Below, piece after piece: positions 1 through 6,632 of a DNA stretch of 7,027 nucleotides (position 1 is the stretch's first letter; each line of letters starts with the position of its first letter). Source of the DNA: Deltaproteobacteria bacterium ADurb.Bin026. GTDB taxonomy: Bacteria; Desulfobacterota; Syntrophorhabdia; Syntrophorhabdales; Syntrophorhabdaceae. The notes beneath the pieces were generated by a model, which saw nothing but the letters and a program-made list of their open reading frames with translations, had not been told where the DNA came from and did not search any database. A program made the position numbers and the translations under genes. Location of the stretch: the NCBI GenBank assembly GCA_002071245.1, contig MWEV01000266.1:1-7027 (forward strand), read 5' to 3'.

Positions 1-32
1 GGAAAATTCAGTAAATATAGTCACCTTGTTTG

Positions 33-61
33 TTGATTTTTAATAACCAAATGGGTATACT
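33..61 (+). promoter_or_regulatory. sigma-70-type promoter of the tRNA-Ser gene
   Basis: A -35 box TTGATT (33-38, 4 of 6 consensus bases) and a -10 box TATACT (56-61, 5 of 6) are separated by exactly 17 bases. Transcription would start about 7 bases after the -10 box, near 68-69, which is one or two bases before the first base of the mature tRNA at 70. The position directly before a tRNA makes the call stronger than the boxes alone. The start site is inferred from spacing only. Confidence 0.6.
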
Positions 62-69
62 TTGCCCAT

Positions 70-162
70 GGAGAGGTGACCGAGTTGGCCGAAGGTGCTC
101 GCCTGCTAAGCGAGTGTTCCGTTAAAACGGGACCCAGGGTTCAAATCCCTGCCTCTCCGCCA
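70..162 (+). tRNA. tRNA-Ser, anticodon GCU
   Basis: The full class II cloverleaf can be drawn by eye. The acceptor stem GGAGAGG (70-76) pairs with CCTCTCC (152-158). The anticodon stem CTCGC/GCGAG (98-102, 110-114) encloses the loop CTGCTAA with anticodon GCT at 105-107, which reads AGC/AGU serine codons. A long variable arm (115-134) has a 6-bp stem GTTCCG/CGGGAC with one G-T pair, as serine tRNAs require. The T arm CAGGG-TTCAAAT-CCCTG occupies 135-151. Discriminator G159 is followed by a genome-encoded CCA (160-162). No terminator hairpin follows, so the transcript may run on toward the radical SAM gene 59 bases downstream. Confidence 0.97.
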
Positions 163-221
163 CTTTACTTAGGTATCATATCTTTGCGTAATCAAAAAAA
201 TCGAATACACCATAAATCAAC

Positions 222-1958
222 ATGAATTACAATTTCCTGCCCATTTCCTTTAAAGAAACAAAAAACAGGGGATGGAATGTGTTCGACATAATCCTTATTA
301 CTGGAGATGCATACGTTGACCATCCCTCATATGGAACTGCAGTAATAGGCAGGGTATTGGAAAAAGCAGGATACAGGGTTGGTATTATCCCTCAACCTGA
401 TTGGAAAAATACAGCAGATTTTAAAAGGCTTGGTAGACCAAATCTGTTTTTCGGCATAACAGCCGGCAACATGGACTCTATGGTTGCAAACTATACTGCA
501 AACAAAAGACCACGAAAAAAGGATGATTTTTCGCCTGGCGGGAAACCTGGACTTCGGCCTGACAGGGCAACAATTGTCTATGCAAACCGTATTCGTGAGG
601 TGTTCGGAAATATACCCATTATTTTGGGTGGAATAGAGGCAAGCCTAAGAAGGTTTGCCCATTATGACTGGTGGGACGATACTGTAAGGCGATCCATCCT
701 GTTTGATGCACGTGCGGATATAATAGTTTTTGGAATGGGCGAAAGGCAAATCTTGGAGATAGCCGAAAAAATAAAACAAGGCAAAGAACTAAAAGATATA
801 AGGGGAACGGCTTATATAACAAATGCTAAGGAGGATGGGGCTTTAGAGATACCGTCCTTTGAAGATGTGAAAGCTGATAAAGACAAATTCAATGAAGCAT
901 TCAGCCTAATATATAAAAATCAGGATCCCTTCAAGGATACAAAACTGATACAAAGGCACGGGAATCGTTTCGTCTTGCAATGTCCCCCTATTCTCCCCTT
1001 AGAAGAACACGAACTCGATGCCATTTATGAGTTGCCCTATACGAAAAAACCTCACCCGTCATACAAATTAAAAGGCGGCATTCCAGGTTTTGAAACGGTG
1101 AGGTTCTCAATAATATCCCACAGGGGTTGTTGTGGCGAATGCAGTTTTTGTGGTCTATTTATGCATCAAGGCAGGATCGTCCAGTCAAGGAGTAAAACAT
1201 CCATCCTCAAAGAGGCTGCAAATCTCACTAAAAGAGAAGATTTTAAAGGGACCATTACTGATATAGGCGGCCCTACTGCAAACCTATACAAGGCACATTG
1301 CCATTTATGGGAAAAAAACGGCGTATGTAGTAAAAAACAATGTCTCATGCCCAAAAAATGTAAAAACCTGAGACTTGGATATAAAGATTCTCTTGAGTTA
1401 TTCCGCGAAATCCTTGAATTGCCAAAGACAAAACATGTTTTTATCGAAAGCGGCATCAGGTATGACCTGCTTGTAGATAAAAAATCCACCGAATATCTGT
1501 CGCATATATGCAAATACCACATAAGCGGTCAAATGAAAATCGCCCCTGAACACACACTCAATCACATTCTGAAATTAATGAACAAACCACCGATCGATGT
1601 TTATGAAGACTTTGCGAGACGTTATGAAGAGATTAGCAAGGGTCACAAGAAAAACCAGTATCTTGTGCATTACTTCATCAGTGCACACCCAGGTTCAACG
1701 CTTAAAGACGCCTATGAAACATCACAATTCCTGAAAAAAAGAAAAATCCATCCTGAGCAGATCCAGGACTTTATTCCATTGCCACTGACAGCTTCCGGAT
1801 GCATGTATTATACCGAGAAACACCCATTTACCGGAGAAAGGCTCTACGTAGCAAAAACATTCAGAGAGCGCAAGATGCACAGGGCACTCATTCAATCCAA
1901 AAACCCAAAGAACAAAAATTTAATAGAAGATGCATTAAAGATTTTAAAAAAACATTGA
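222..1958 (+). CDS. ygiQ: YgiQ-family radical SAM protein (UPF0313)
   Basis: A 578-residue cytoplasmic radical SAM protein of the YgiQ family; the family's reaction and substrate are not known to me. The N-terminal part carries the family signatures GDAYVDHPSYG, QPDW, PNLFFG-TAGNMDSM, RPDRATIVY and GGIEASLRR-AHYDWWDDTVRRS. The radical SAM cluster motif CX3CX2C is C303, C307 and C310, inside RGCCGECSFCG. A second cysteine set, C369, C374 and C380 (CX4CX5C), is also present in E. coli YgiQ as I remember it and could bind an auxiliary cluster. The E. coli protein is about 740 residues; this one stops soon after the RERKMHRALIQ segment, so it is a shorter family form and not visibly truncated. 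The ATG at 222 fits because homologous sequence starts within about ten residues, although no Shine-Dalgarno is visible. A weak promoter (TTTACT 164-169, 17 bases, CGTAAT 187-192) is possible; otherwise it is read through from the tRNA. Confidence 0.93.
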   Translation: MNYNFLPISFKETKNRGWNVFDIILITGDAYVDHPSYGTAVIGRVLEKAGYRVGIIPQPDWKNTADFKRLGRPNLFFGITAGNMDSMVANYTANKRPRKKDDFSPGGKPGLRPDRATIVYANRIREVFGNIPIILGGIEASLRRFAHYDWWDDTVRRSILFDARADIIVFGMGERQILEIAEKIKQGKELKDIRGTAYITNAKEDGALEIPSFEDVKADKDKFNEAFSLIYKNQDPFKDTKLIQRHGNRFVLQCPPILPLEEHELDAIYELPYTKKPHPSYKLKGGIPGFETVRFSIISHRGCCGECSFCGLFMHQGRIVQSRSKTSILKEAANLTKREDFKGTITDIGGPTANLYKAHCHLWEKNGVCSKKQCLMPKKCKNLRLGYKDSLELFREILELPKTKHVFIESGIRYDLLVDKKSTEYLSHICKYHISGQMKIAPEHTLNHILKLMNKPPIDVYEDFARRYEEISKGHKKNQYLVHYFISAHPGSTLKDAYETSQFLKKRKIHPEQIQDFIPLPLTASGCMYYTEKHPFTGERLYVAKTFRERKMHRALIQSKNPKNKNLIEDALKILKKH

Positions 1959-1962
1959 GATG

Positions 1963-2730
1963 CTATTTGCTGGGATCGACCAACCTTTCAGCATTAGTGC
2001 ATGACATTGAGTTTCCAAGTCCACAACCTTTTTTGTAGTCTGCCAAGGATTCCCTTAATTGTCCGAGTAGTTCGTAAACATAGCCTCTGTTGTTGTAGGC
2101 AAGTCCAAAATCAGGATTGATATTTATTGCATTATTGCAATCCGATAAAGCCTCTTGCAGCATTCTCTTGTATGCATACGCCCCTGCCCTGTTTGTGTAT
2201 GCGATTTCATTCTTAGGGTTCAGCAGCAATACCTGAGTAGCCGCATCTATTACGCCATCCCAATCACCTTTTTGAAAGCTCGCCAAACTCCGTTCAAGCA
2301 GTTTGTCAACTTCCTCGGATGAATCTGTAGACTGCAATTTTTCAGCGTTTATATCAAGACCAAGACATGCCGATTGATATAGTGCAATCATGCTTCTGTC
2401 GGATGCAATGGCCTTCCATATTCCATCGGAATGGCTATAATCTTTTGATTTATATTGTTTTTCTATACAATTAATTTCAATCAAGGACGAACTTAAAACA
2501 GGATCTTCTGATTCTTTTGCTGTTTTTCCGTGAAAAACCATTTTTACTGCAACCTCAAACGTGCCATTTGTTGTCTTAATCATGGAACTTCTGTCATAAA
2601 AATCTTGACGAAACCATCCCTTTGGCGTTTCCGTTCTATTGAAAAAAACCCATTCCGCCCCTTCGCAGTTAGAGAATACGATACAAAATAAAAAACTTAG
2701 GTTGAAAATAAAAAACAGGGTTTTTTTCAT
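1963..2730 (-). CDS. exported surface-adhesin-E-like domain protein with C-terminal TPR repeats
   Basis: A 255-residue protein, probably secreted to the periplasm or outer surface. Residues 1-25 form a signal peptide: MKK, a hydrophobic run rich in Phe/Leu, then SNCEGA. C22 is not in a good lipobox, so signal peptidase I cleavage after A25 is more likely than lipidation. Residues about 26-124 resemble the surface-adhesin protein E domain (starts with W, a 'sI' strand, a valine-rich strand), with two cysteines, C87 and C122, placed as in that family and probably disulfide-bonded. Residues about 145-240 form three TPR units, the middle and last ones clear (AYTNRAGAYAYKRMLQEALS; AYNNRGYVYELLGQLRESLA), with C236 and C244 at the end. 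TPRs bind protein partners; the partner is unknown. The reading frame is open to 2832, but the start at 2730 is chosen because it places the signal peptide at the N-terminus. The gene converges on ygiQ with a 4-nt gap. Confidence 0.8.
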   Translation of the reverse strand: MKKTLFFIFNLSFLFCIVFSNCEGAEWVFFNRTETPKGWFRQDFYDRSSMIKTTNGTFEVAVKMVFHGKTAKESEDPVLSSSLIEINCIEKQYKSKDYSHSDGIWKAIASDRSMIALYQSACLGLDINAEKLQSTDSSEEVDKLLERSLASFQKGDWDGVIDAATQVLLLNPKNEIAYTNRAGAYAYKRMLQEALSDCNNAININPDFGLAYNNRGYVYELLGQLRESLADYKKGCGLGNSMSCTNAERLVDPSK

Positions 2731-2751
2731 AATCAGGTCTTGTATCATGAT

Positions 2752-2780
2752 AGCATAACAAAGATTTTTTGTATAAACAA
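2752..2780 (-). promoter_or_regulatory. possible promoter of the adhesin-E/TPR gene
   Basis: On the minus strand TTGTTT (2775-2780) and TATGCT (2752-2757) are separated by 17 bases, matching 3 of 6 and 4 of 6 consensus bases. Transcription would begin near 2745, about 15 bases before the chosen ATG at 2730. If right, this excludes the longer reading frame opening at 2832 and supports the signal-peptide start. The boxes are weak and the region is AT-rich, so a chance match is quite possible. Confidence 0.3.
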
Positions 2781-2844
2781 ATGTAAACAACTGTTTTTCA
2801 TTACGAAAATTATATAAATATGGGGATCGCATAATAAATTACTG

Positions 2845-2872
2845 TTTCCTTATACTGAAAATATTCTATAAT
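2845..2872 (+). promoter_or_regulatory. possible promoter of the histidine kinase gene
   Basis: A perfect -10 hexamer TATAAT lies at 2867-2872. The best -35 with ordinary spacing is poor (TTTCCT at 2845-2850, 16 bases upstream, 3 of 6), so an activator or an alternative arrangement may be needed. A start near 2879-2880 would leave only about 8 bases before the GTG at 2888 but about 23 before the ATG at 2903, which is one reason the ATG is preferred for the kinase. Confidence 0.4.
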
Positions 2873-2902
2873 GTTAGTGACTGAGATGTGGGGCAACCAG
2901 AT

Positions 2903-5113
2903 ATGAACTATGAAGATATGACAAAGGACGAACTCATAAAAGAATTAGAAAATCTCAACCAGTGCGTTTTTCAGTTCGAAAAATCAGAAGCTGAATTAAA
3001 ACAGGTCGAATCAGCACTTCGACAGGCTGAAGAAAAGTACAGAAACATCTTTGAGAATGCAGCAGAAGGTATCTTTCAGACAAGCCCCGAAGGCCGTTTT
3101 ATAAGTGCAAACCCTTCTCTCGCCCAGATACACGGTTATGACTCGCCCGAGGAATTGATAAACTCCATTACAGACATGGCAAATCAGTTATACGTCAACC
3201 CTGAAGACCGTATGAGGCTTGCCAAAATCCTTCACGAACGTGGTGCAGTCCAAAATTTTGAAGTACAGATGTATAGAAAAAACAGAGGCCTCCACTGGAT
3301 ATCCATTAATGTTAAGGCAGTAAAGGATAAAACAGATAAAACCATCTATTATGAAGGCACCATGCTCGATATTACACAACGCAAGGCGACTGAAAAGGAG
3401 TTAAAAGAGAGCGAAGAACGTTACAGAACTGCAATTGAACATTCCAATGACGGCGTTGCTATCCTTCAAGGCAATATAAATCAATATGTAAACAGAAGAT
3501 TTATTGAAATGTTCGAATATGACCGATATGAAGAAATAACAGGTCAACCGATAACTAAAATAGTGCATCCCGATGATTTTGAAAAGGTTACAGAGATTAA
3601 CAGAAGAAGGCAGATGGGCCAATCCGTACCAGCAAGTTACGAGTTCAAGGGTATAACAAAAAAAGGAAGGGCGATACATATTGAGGTCTCTGCAACAAGC
3701 ACAACCTTTCGTGGAGAACAAGTCTATCTTGCATATTTGAGGGACGTTACTGAACGAAAGATTGCTGAGGCTTCGTTACGTAACGAAAGAAACAGGTTTC
3801 AGACATTAACCGAAAATGCACCCTTTGGTATTGCAATGATTGATAAAACAGGAAATTTTACCTACATAAACCCTAAGTTTGTTGAGATATTTGGCTATAC
3901 ACTTAGAGACGTTCCCAATGGAAAGACATGGTTCAAAAAGGCGTACCCCGACAATAATTATCGGAAACAGGTCATTGCAACATGGATTGATGATATAAAA
4001 AATGTAAGGCCAGGCGAAAAAAAACCAAGAATATTCGATGTGACCTGCAAGGATAACTCTGTAATAACGATCAATTTTATACCGGTAAGACTTTTAACCG
4101 GTGAGCACATAATATCATTTGAGAATATAACAGAGAGAATACAGACGCATAACGCCCTGATCAAGTCACACAAAGAACTCGAAAGCCTTAACAGGGCAAA
4201 GACAAAAGCGGTAAACCATATTTCACACGAACTTAAGACACCACTGGCTGTTATTCAGGGCAACATAAGGATATTAAAACGAAAGTTTCGTGACATATCG
4301 CTTAACTTTGATTATGAGACTCTAATCAAACCAATAGAGAAAAACCTTGAAAGACTCTTGGATCTTTCAAGAGAAACTGACGAAATATTTAATGTTTCAC
4401 GGGAACTTGAGGCTCTCGTCATTCTTGATGACCTTGACCGTTTATGGGGCAAAATAGAGATGCTGTCAGACGTTCCTACTGATATACGAAATCACTGGGA
4501 GGCGCTTAAAGATTGGACAAATCATCATCTGTCAGGCAGTACACAAAACTATCAACCGATAGAACTTTTTCCTTTCGTAAAATCTATAATGGATAAGATA
4601 TCGCAACTTTCAAGTCACAGAAACATAAACATTAATGTCGAAGGAGAAAGCTTTCTGTTCATTACGATAGACCCCGCTATTTTGCGGGACATAATCGAAG
4701 GACTCGTCAAAAACGCTATTGAAAATACGCCTGACGGAGGATTCATAGAGATTACAATAGAACAGAAAAAAGACAAAATATGGCTCCATGTTAAGGATTA
4801 CGGAATAGGCATAACAGAAGAAAATCAGCAGTATATCTTTGATGGTCTGTTTCATACAAAAGAAACAGACCTTTACAGCTCCAAGAAACCTTATGATTTC
4901 GGGGCAGGCGGAAAAGGACTCGAATTGTTGCGTATGAAAATAAACGGGAGACGTTTTGGATTCGACATATCATGTAAAAGCAAAAGATGTATATACATCC
5001 CTACGGATCAAGATATATGTCCGGGTAATATTTCCATGTGCCAATACTGTACTTCTCCTGATGATTGTAAAAAATCCGGTGGATCAGTTTTTTCTGTGTC
5101 TTTTTCTGCATAA
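2903..5113 (+). CDS. cytoplasmic three-PAS sensor histidine kinase with C-terminal cysteine cluster
   Basis: A 736-residue sensor kinase without membrane segments or signal peptide, so it should sense an intracellular cue. Residues about 5-45 look like a coiled coil. Three PAS domains follow at about 42-161, 169-286 and 293-412, each ending in the usual D(I/V)T-R or NITER motif. The dimerisation/phosphotransfer domain contains SHELKTP with phospho-acceptor His442. The ATPase domain has the N box EGLVKNAIENTP (N604, N608), G1 box DYGIG (632-636) and G2 box GAGGKGLEL (667-675), so it should be active. Two oddities: about 55 extra residues (roughly 500-555) between the phosphotransfer helices and the ATPase domain, and a six-cysteine segment (C691, C696, C706, C713, C716, C722) before the last strand GGSVFSVSFSA. 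No response regulator lies nearby. GTG at 2888 is an alternative start adding five residues; neither has a good ribosome site. The rlmD gene follows after 60 bases on the same strand. Confidence 0.93.
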   Translation: MNYEDMTKDELIKELENLNQCVFQFEKSEAELKQVESALRQAEEKYRNIFENAAEGIFQTSPEGRFISANPSLAQIHGYDSPEELINSITDMANQLYVNPEDRMRLAKILHERGAVQNFEVQMYRKNRGLHWISINVKAVKDKTDKTIYYEGTMLDITQRKATEKELKESEERYRTAIEHSNDGVAILQGNINQYVNRRFIEMFEYDRYEEITGQPITKIVHPDDFEKVTEINRRRQMGQSVPASYEFKGITKKGRAIHIEVSATSTTFRGEQVYLAYLRDVTERKIAEASLRNERNRFQTLTENAPFGIAMIDKTGNFTYINPKFVEIFGYTLRDVPNGKTWFKKAYPDNNYRKQVIATWIDDIKNVRPGEKKPRIFDVTCKDNSVITINFIPVRLLTGEHIISFENITERIQTHNALIKSHKELESLNRAKTKAVNHISHELKTPLAVIQGNIRILKRKFRDISLNFDYETLIKPIEKNLERLLDLSRETDEIFNVSRELEALVILDDLDRLWGKIEMLSDVPTDIRNHWEALKDWTNHHLSGSTQNYQPIELFPFVKSIMDKISQLSSHRNININVEGESFLFITIDPAILRDIIEGLVKNAIENTPDGGFIEITIEQKKDKIWLHVKDYGIGITEENQQYIFDGLFHTKETDLYSSKKPYDFGAGGKGLELLRMKINGRRFGFDISCKSKRCIYIPTDQDICPGNISMCQYCTSPDDCKKSGGSVFSVSFSA
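3772..3787. repeat. 16-bp perfect palindrome inside the kinase gene
   Basis: TTCGTTACGTAACGAA is its own reverse complement with no spacer. It lies in the codons of the linker between the second and third PAS domains. A partly similar stretch (ACGTTAC then GAACGAAAG) occurs about 28 bases upstream at 3744-3760, in the codons for DVTERK. A palindrome of this length is expected roughly 0.1 times by chance in 7 kb. It could be a protein-binding site, but the coding context makes coincidence the simpler reading. Confidence 0.3.
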
Positions 5114-5173
5114 GTAGGCAATAATTATCTTTTATTTCATTTATATAAAAGCATTTACTAATATGGTACATCA

Positions 5174-6538
5174 ATGAATGATGTTTATGTGACCGATATA
5201 ATAGATATATCCTTTCCAGATGGTTACGGTGTCGCAAGACACGATGGGCTTGTTATCTTTGTGCCGGGGTGTGTCCCTGGAGATAAAGTAGAGATCAGGA
5301 CTGTCAAACGCAACAATCGCTTCGCTTATGGAGAACCTTTACAGATCACAGTCCCCTCCCCTTCCAGGGTTACACCATTATGTCCTCACTTTATTGCGTG
5401 TGGCGGATGCACTATGCAAAACCTCGCATATGAAACACAACTCTACATGAAAGAAAGATATTTGAAAGAAACCTTGAAACGTATTGGCAAGATTGATGTA
5501 TCAAATATAGATACCTCGCCAATAGTGCATTCGCCAGAACAAACATTTTACAGGGGTAAGATCGAGCTTGCATTTGGCGAAGGCAAAAACGGCATTATGC
5601 TCGGCATGAGAAAAAGGGCTTCACATTCAGGACAATATCTATGGGAGGTAACGCCAATAAATGAATGCTACATATTCAGCGAAACCCTCAAACACATCCT
5701 CCCGCTTTTCAACGAATTTGTCCAAAAAAATAAGCTATCAGCTTTCAATCCACTTACCGGAAAAGGATTATTAAGACACCTCATACTTCGAGAATCTAAA
5801 CATTCAAAAGACATCATGCTAATTTTAGAAACAACAAATGGCAAACTTCCCGATCTGTCAGGCCTCTGGAAAAACATTACAACAGAAGTACCCTGTATAA
5901 AAAGTATGTACAGAGTCATAAACCCCAACCCAGGAGATGCCATTAAATATGAAACCTTGGTCAGACTTTTCGGAAATCCATATATCGTCGAATCAATGGG
6001 AGACATGGAGCTAAGGGTTTATCCGGACTCTTTTTTTCAACCAAATCCTAAAGGCGCACATCTTTTGTACACCAGACTGGCTGAGTTTGTTCAAAAAGAA
6101 GACATCAAAAATGTGACAGGTCTATACTGTGGCGCAGGCGCCATTGAGTTATTTCTATCTCGTTATGTTAAAGAAGTTACAGGCATCGACTCATCCCATA
6201 AAAACATCGCCACAGCTAAGGAAAATTGCATTATAAACAGAATTAAAAATTGCTCATTCAAAAAGGGCAGGATTGAGGATGTGTTAAAAACATTAAACCT
6301 TACGGACATCGATTTGCTTGTAACCGACCCGCCAAGAGAGGGCATAACCAAAGAAGGGCTATCATCTATCCTCAACGTTAAATCAAAAACGATTGCCTAT
6401 GTGTCATGCAATCCATCTACGCTTGCACGGGATTTGAAAATATTTATTGAGAATGGATATTCATTAACAGAAATCTATCCGTTCGATTTTTTCCCACATT
6501 CGTCACATCTTGAAACACTCGCCATCCTCAAGCTATGA
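5174..6538 (+). CDS. rlmD: 23S rRNA (uracil-C5)-methyltransferase, RlmD/RumA type
   Basis: A 454-residue SAM-dependent RNA m5U methyltransferase. Residues 1-60 form a TRAM RNA-binding domain (GYGVARHDG, VFVPGCVPGDKVEIR). The [4Fe-4S] ligands of the RlmD type are all present: C70, C76 and C79 (CX5CGGC), and C165 in INECYIF. The SAM-binding motif is GLYCGAGAIEL (316-326), followed by the acidic D339 after strand 2, the DPPREG motif (385-390), the catalytic nucleophile Cys412 in SCNPSTLARDL, and the general-base Glu447 in PHSSHLET. Length agrees with E. coli RlmD (433). The exact target, U1939 in E. coli or U747 for RlmC-like enzymes, cannot be told from the sequence. ATG 5174 is the natural start because the TRAM domain begins at once, but no Shine-Dalgarno precedes it. 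The 60-base AT-rich gap after the kinase holds no clear promoter or terminator, so cotranscription is plausible. Confidence 0.9.
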   Translation: MNDVYVTDIIDISFPDGYGVARHDGLVIFVPGCVPGDKVEIRTVKRNNRFAYGEPLQITVPSPSRVTPLCPHFIACGGCTMQNLAYETQLYMKERYLKETLKRIGKIDVSNIDTSPIVHSPEQTFYRGKIELAFGEGKNGIMLGMRKRASHSGQYLWEVTPINECYIFSETLKHILPLFNEFVQKNKLSAFNPLTGKGLLRHLILRESKHSKDIMLILETTNGKLPDLSGLWKNITTEVPCIKSMYRVINPNPGDAIKYETLVRLFGNPYIVESMGDMELRVYPDSFFQPNPKGAHLLYTRLAEFVQKEDIKNVTGLYCGAGAIELFLSRYVKEVTGIDSSHKNIATAKENCIINRIKNCSFKKGRIEDVLKTLNLTDIDLLVTDPPREGITKEGLSSILNVKSKTIAYVSCNPSTLARDLKIFIENGYSLTEIYPFDFFPHSSHLETLAILKL

Positions 6539-6632
6539 CGGAAATATAGTTAAAGGCTTTGCACGTAAATTACACACAGTAATGTCTTTATAGCGGATGT
6601 TCCAATAGAAAGCAAAGTCATTTGCCATATAA

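Noticed and set aside
135..162. tRNA 3' end as an attachment site of an integrated element
   Set aside because: I see no second copy of the T-arm/acceptor sequence and no integrase in the window; the following gene is a housekeeping one.
828..834. AAGGAGG inside ygiQ as an internal ribosome binding site
   Set aside because: An ATG follows immediately with no spacing, and the surrounding frame is continuous conserved ygiQ coding sequence.
1166..1522. A 118-codon open frame opposite ygiQ
   Set aside because: It lies entirely antisense to strongly conserved radical SAM coding sequence and has no recognisable domain or start context. The same applies to the other antisense frames in ygiQ, the kinase and rlmD.
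2731..2832. N-terminal extension of the TPR protein by 34 residues
   Set aside because: It would bury the signal peptide inside the protein, is AT-rich without domain similarity, and overlaps the likely promoter.
4081..4102. Two copies of ACCGGT 16 bases apart
   Set aside because: Six-base repeats at this spacing are common by chance and both lie in ordinary PAS-domain codons.
4673..4688. Hairpin CCCGC-TATTTT-GCGGG in the kinase gene
   Set aside because: A 5-bp stem inside conserved ATPase-domain codons without a T-run; most likely coincidental.
5129..5151. Inverted repeat CTTTTAT/ATAAAAG with a 9-base loop after the kinase gene, as a terminator
   Set aside because: The 7-bp stem has only one G-C pair and no T-run follows; it is too weak for an intrinsic terminator.
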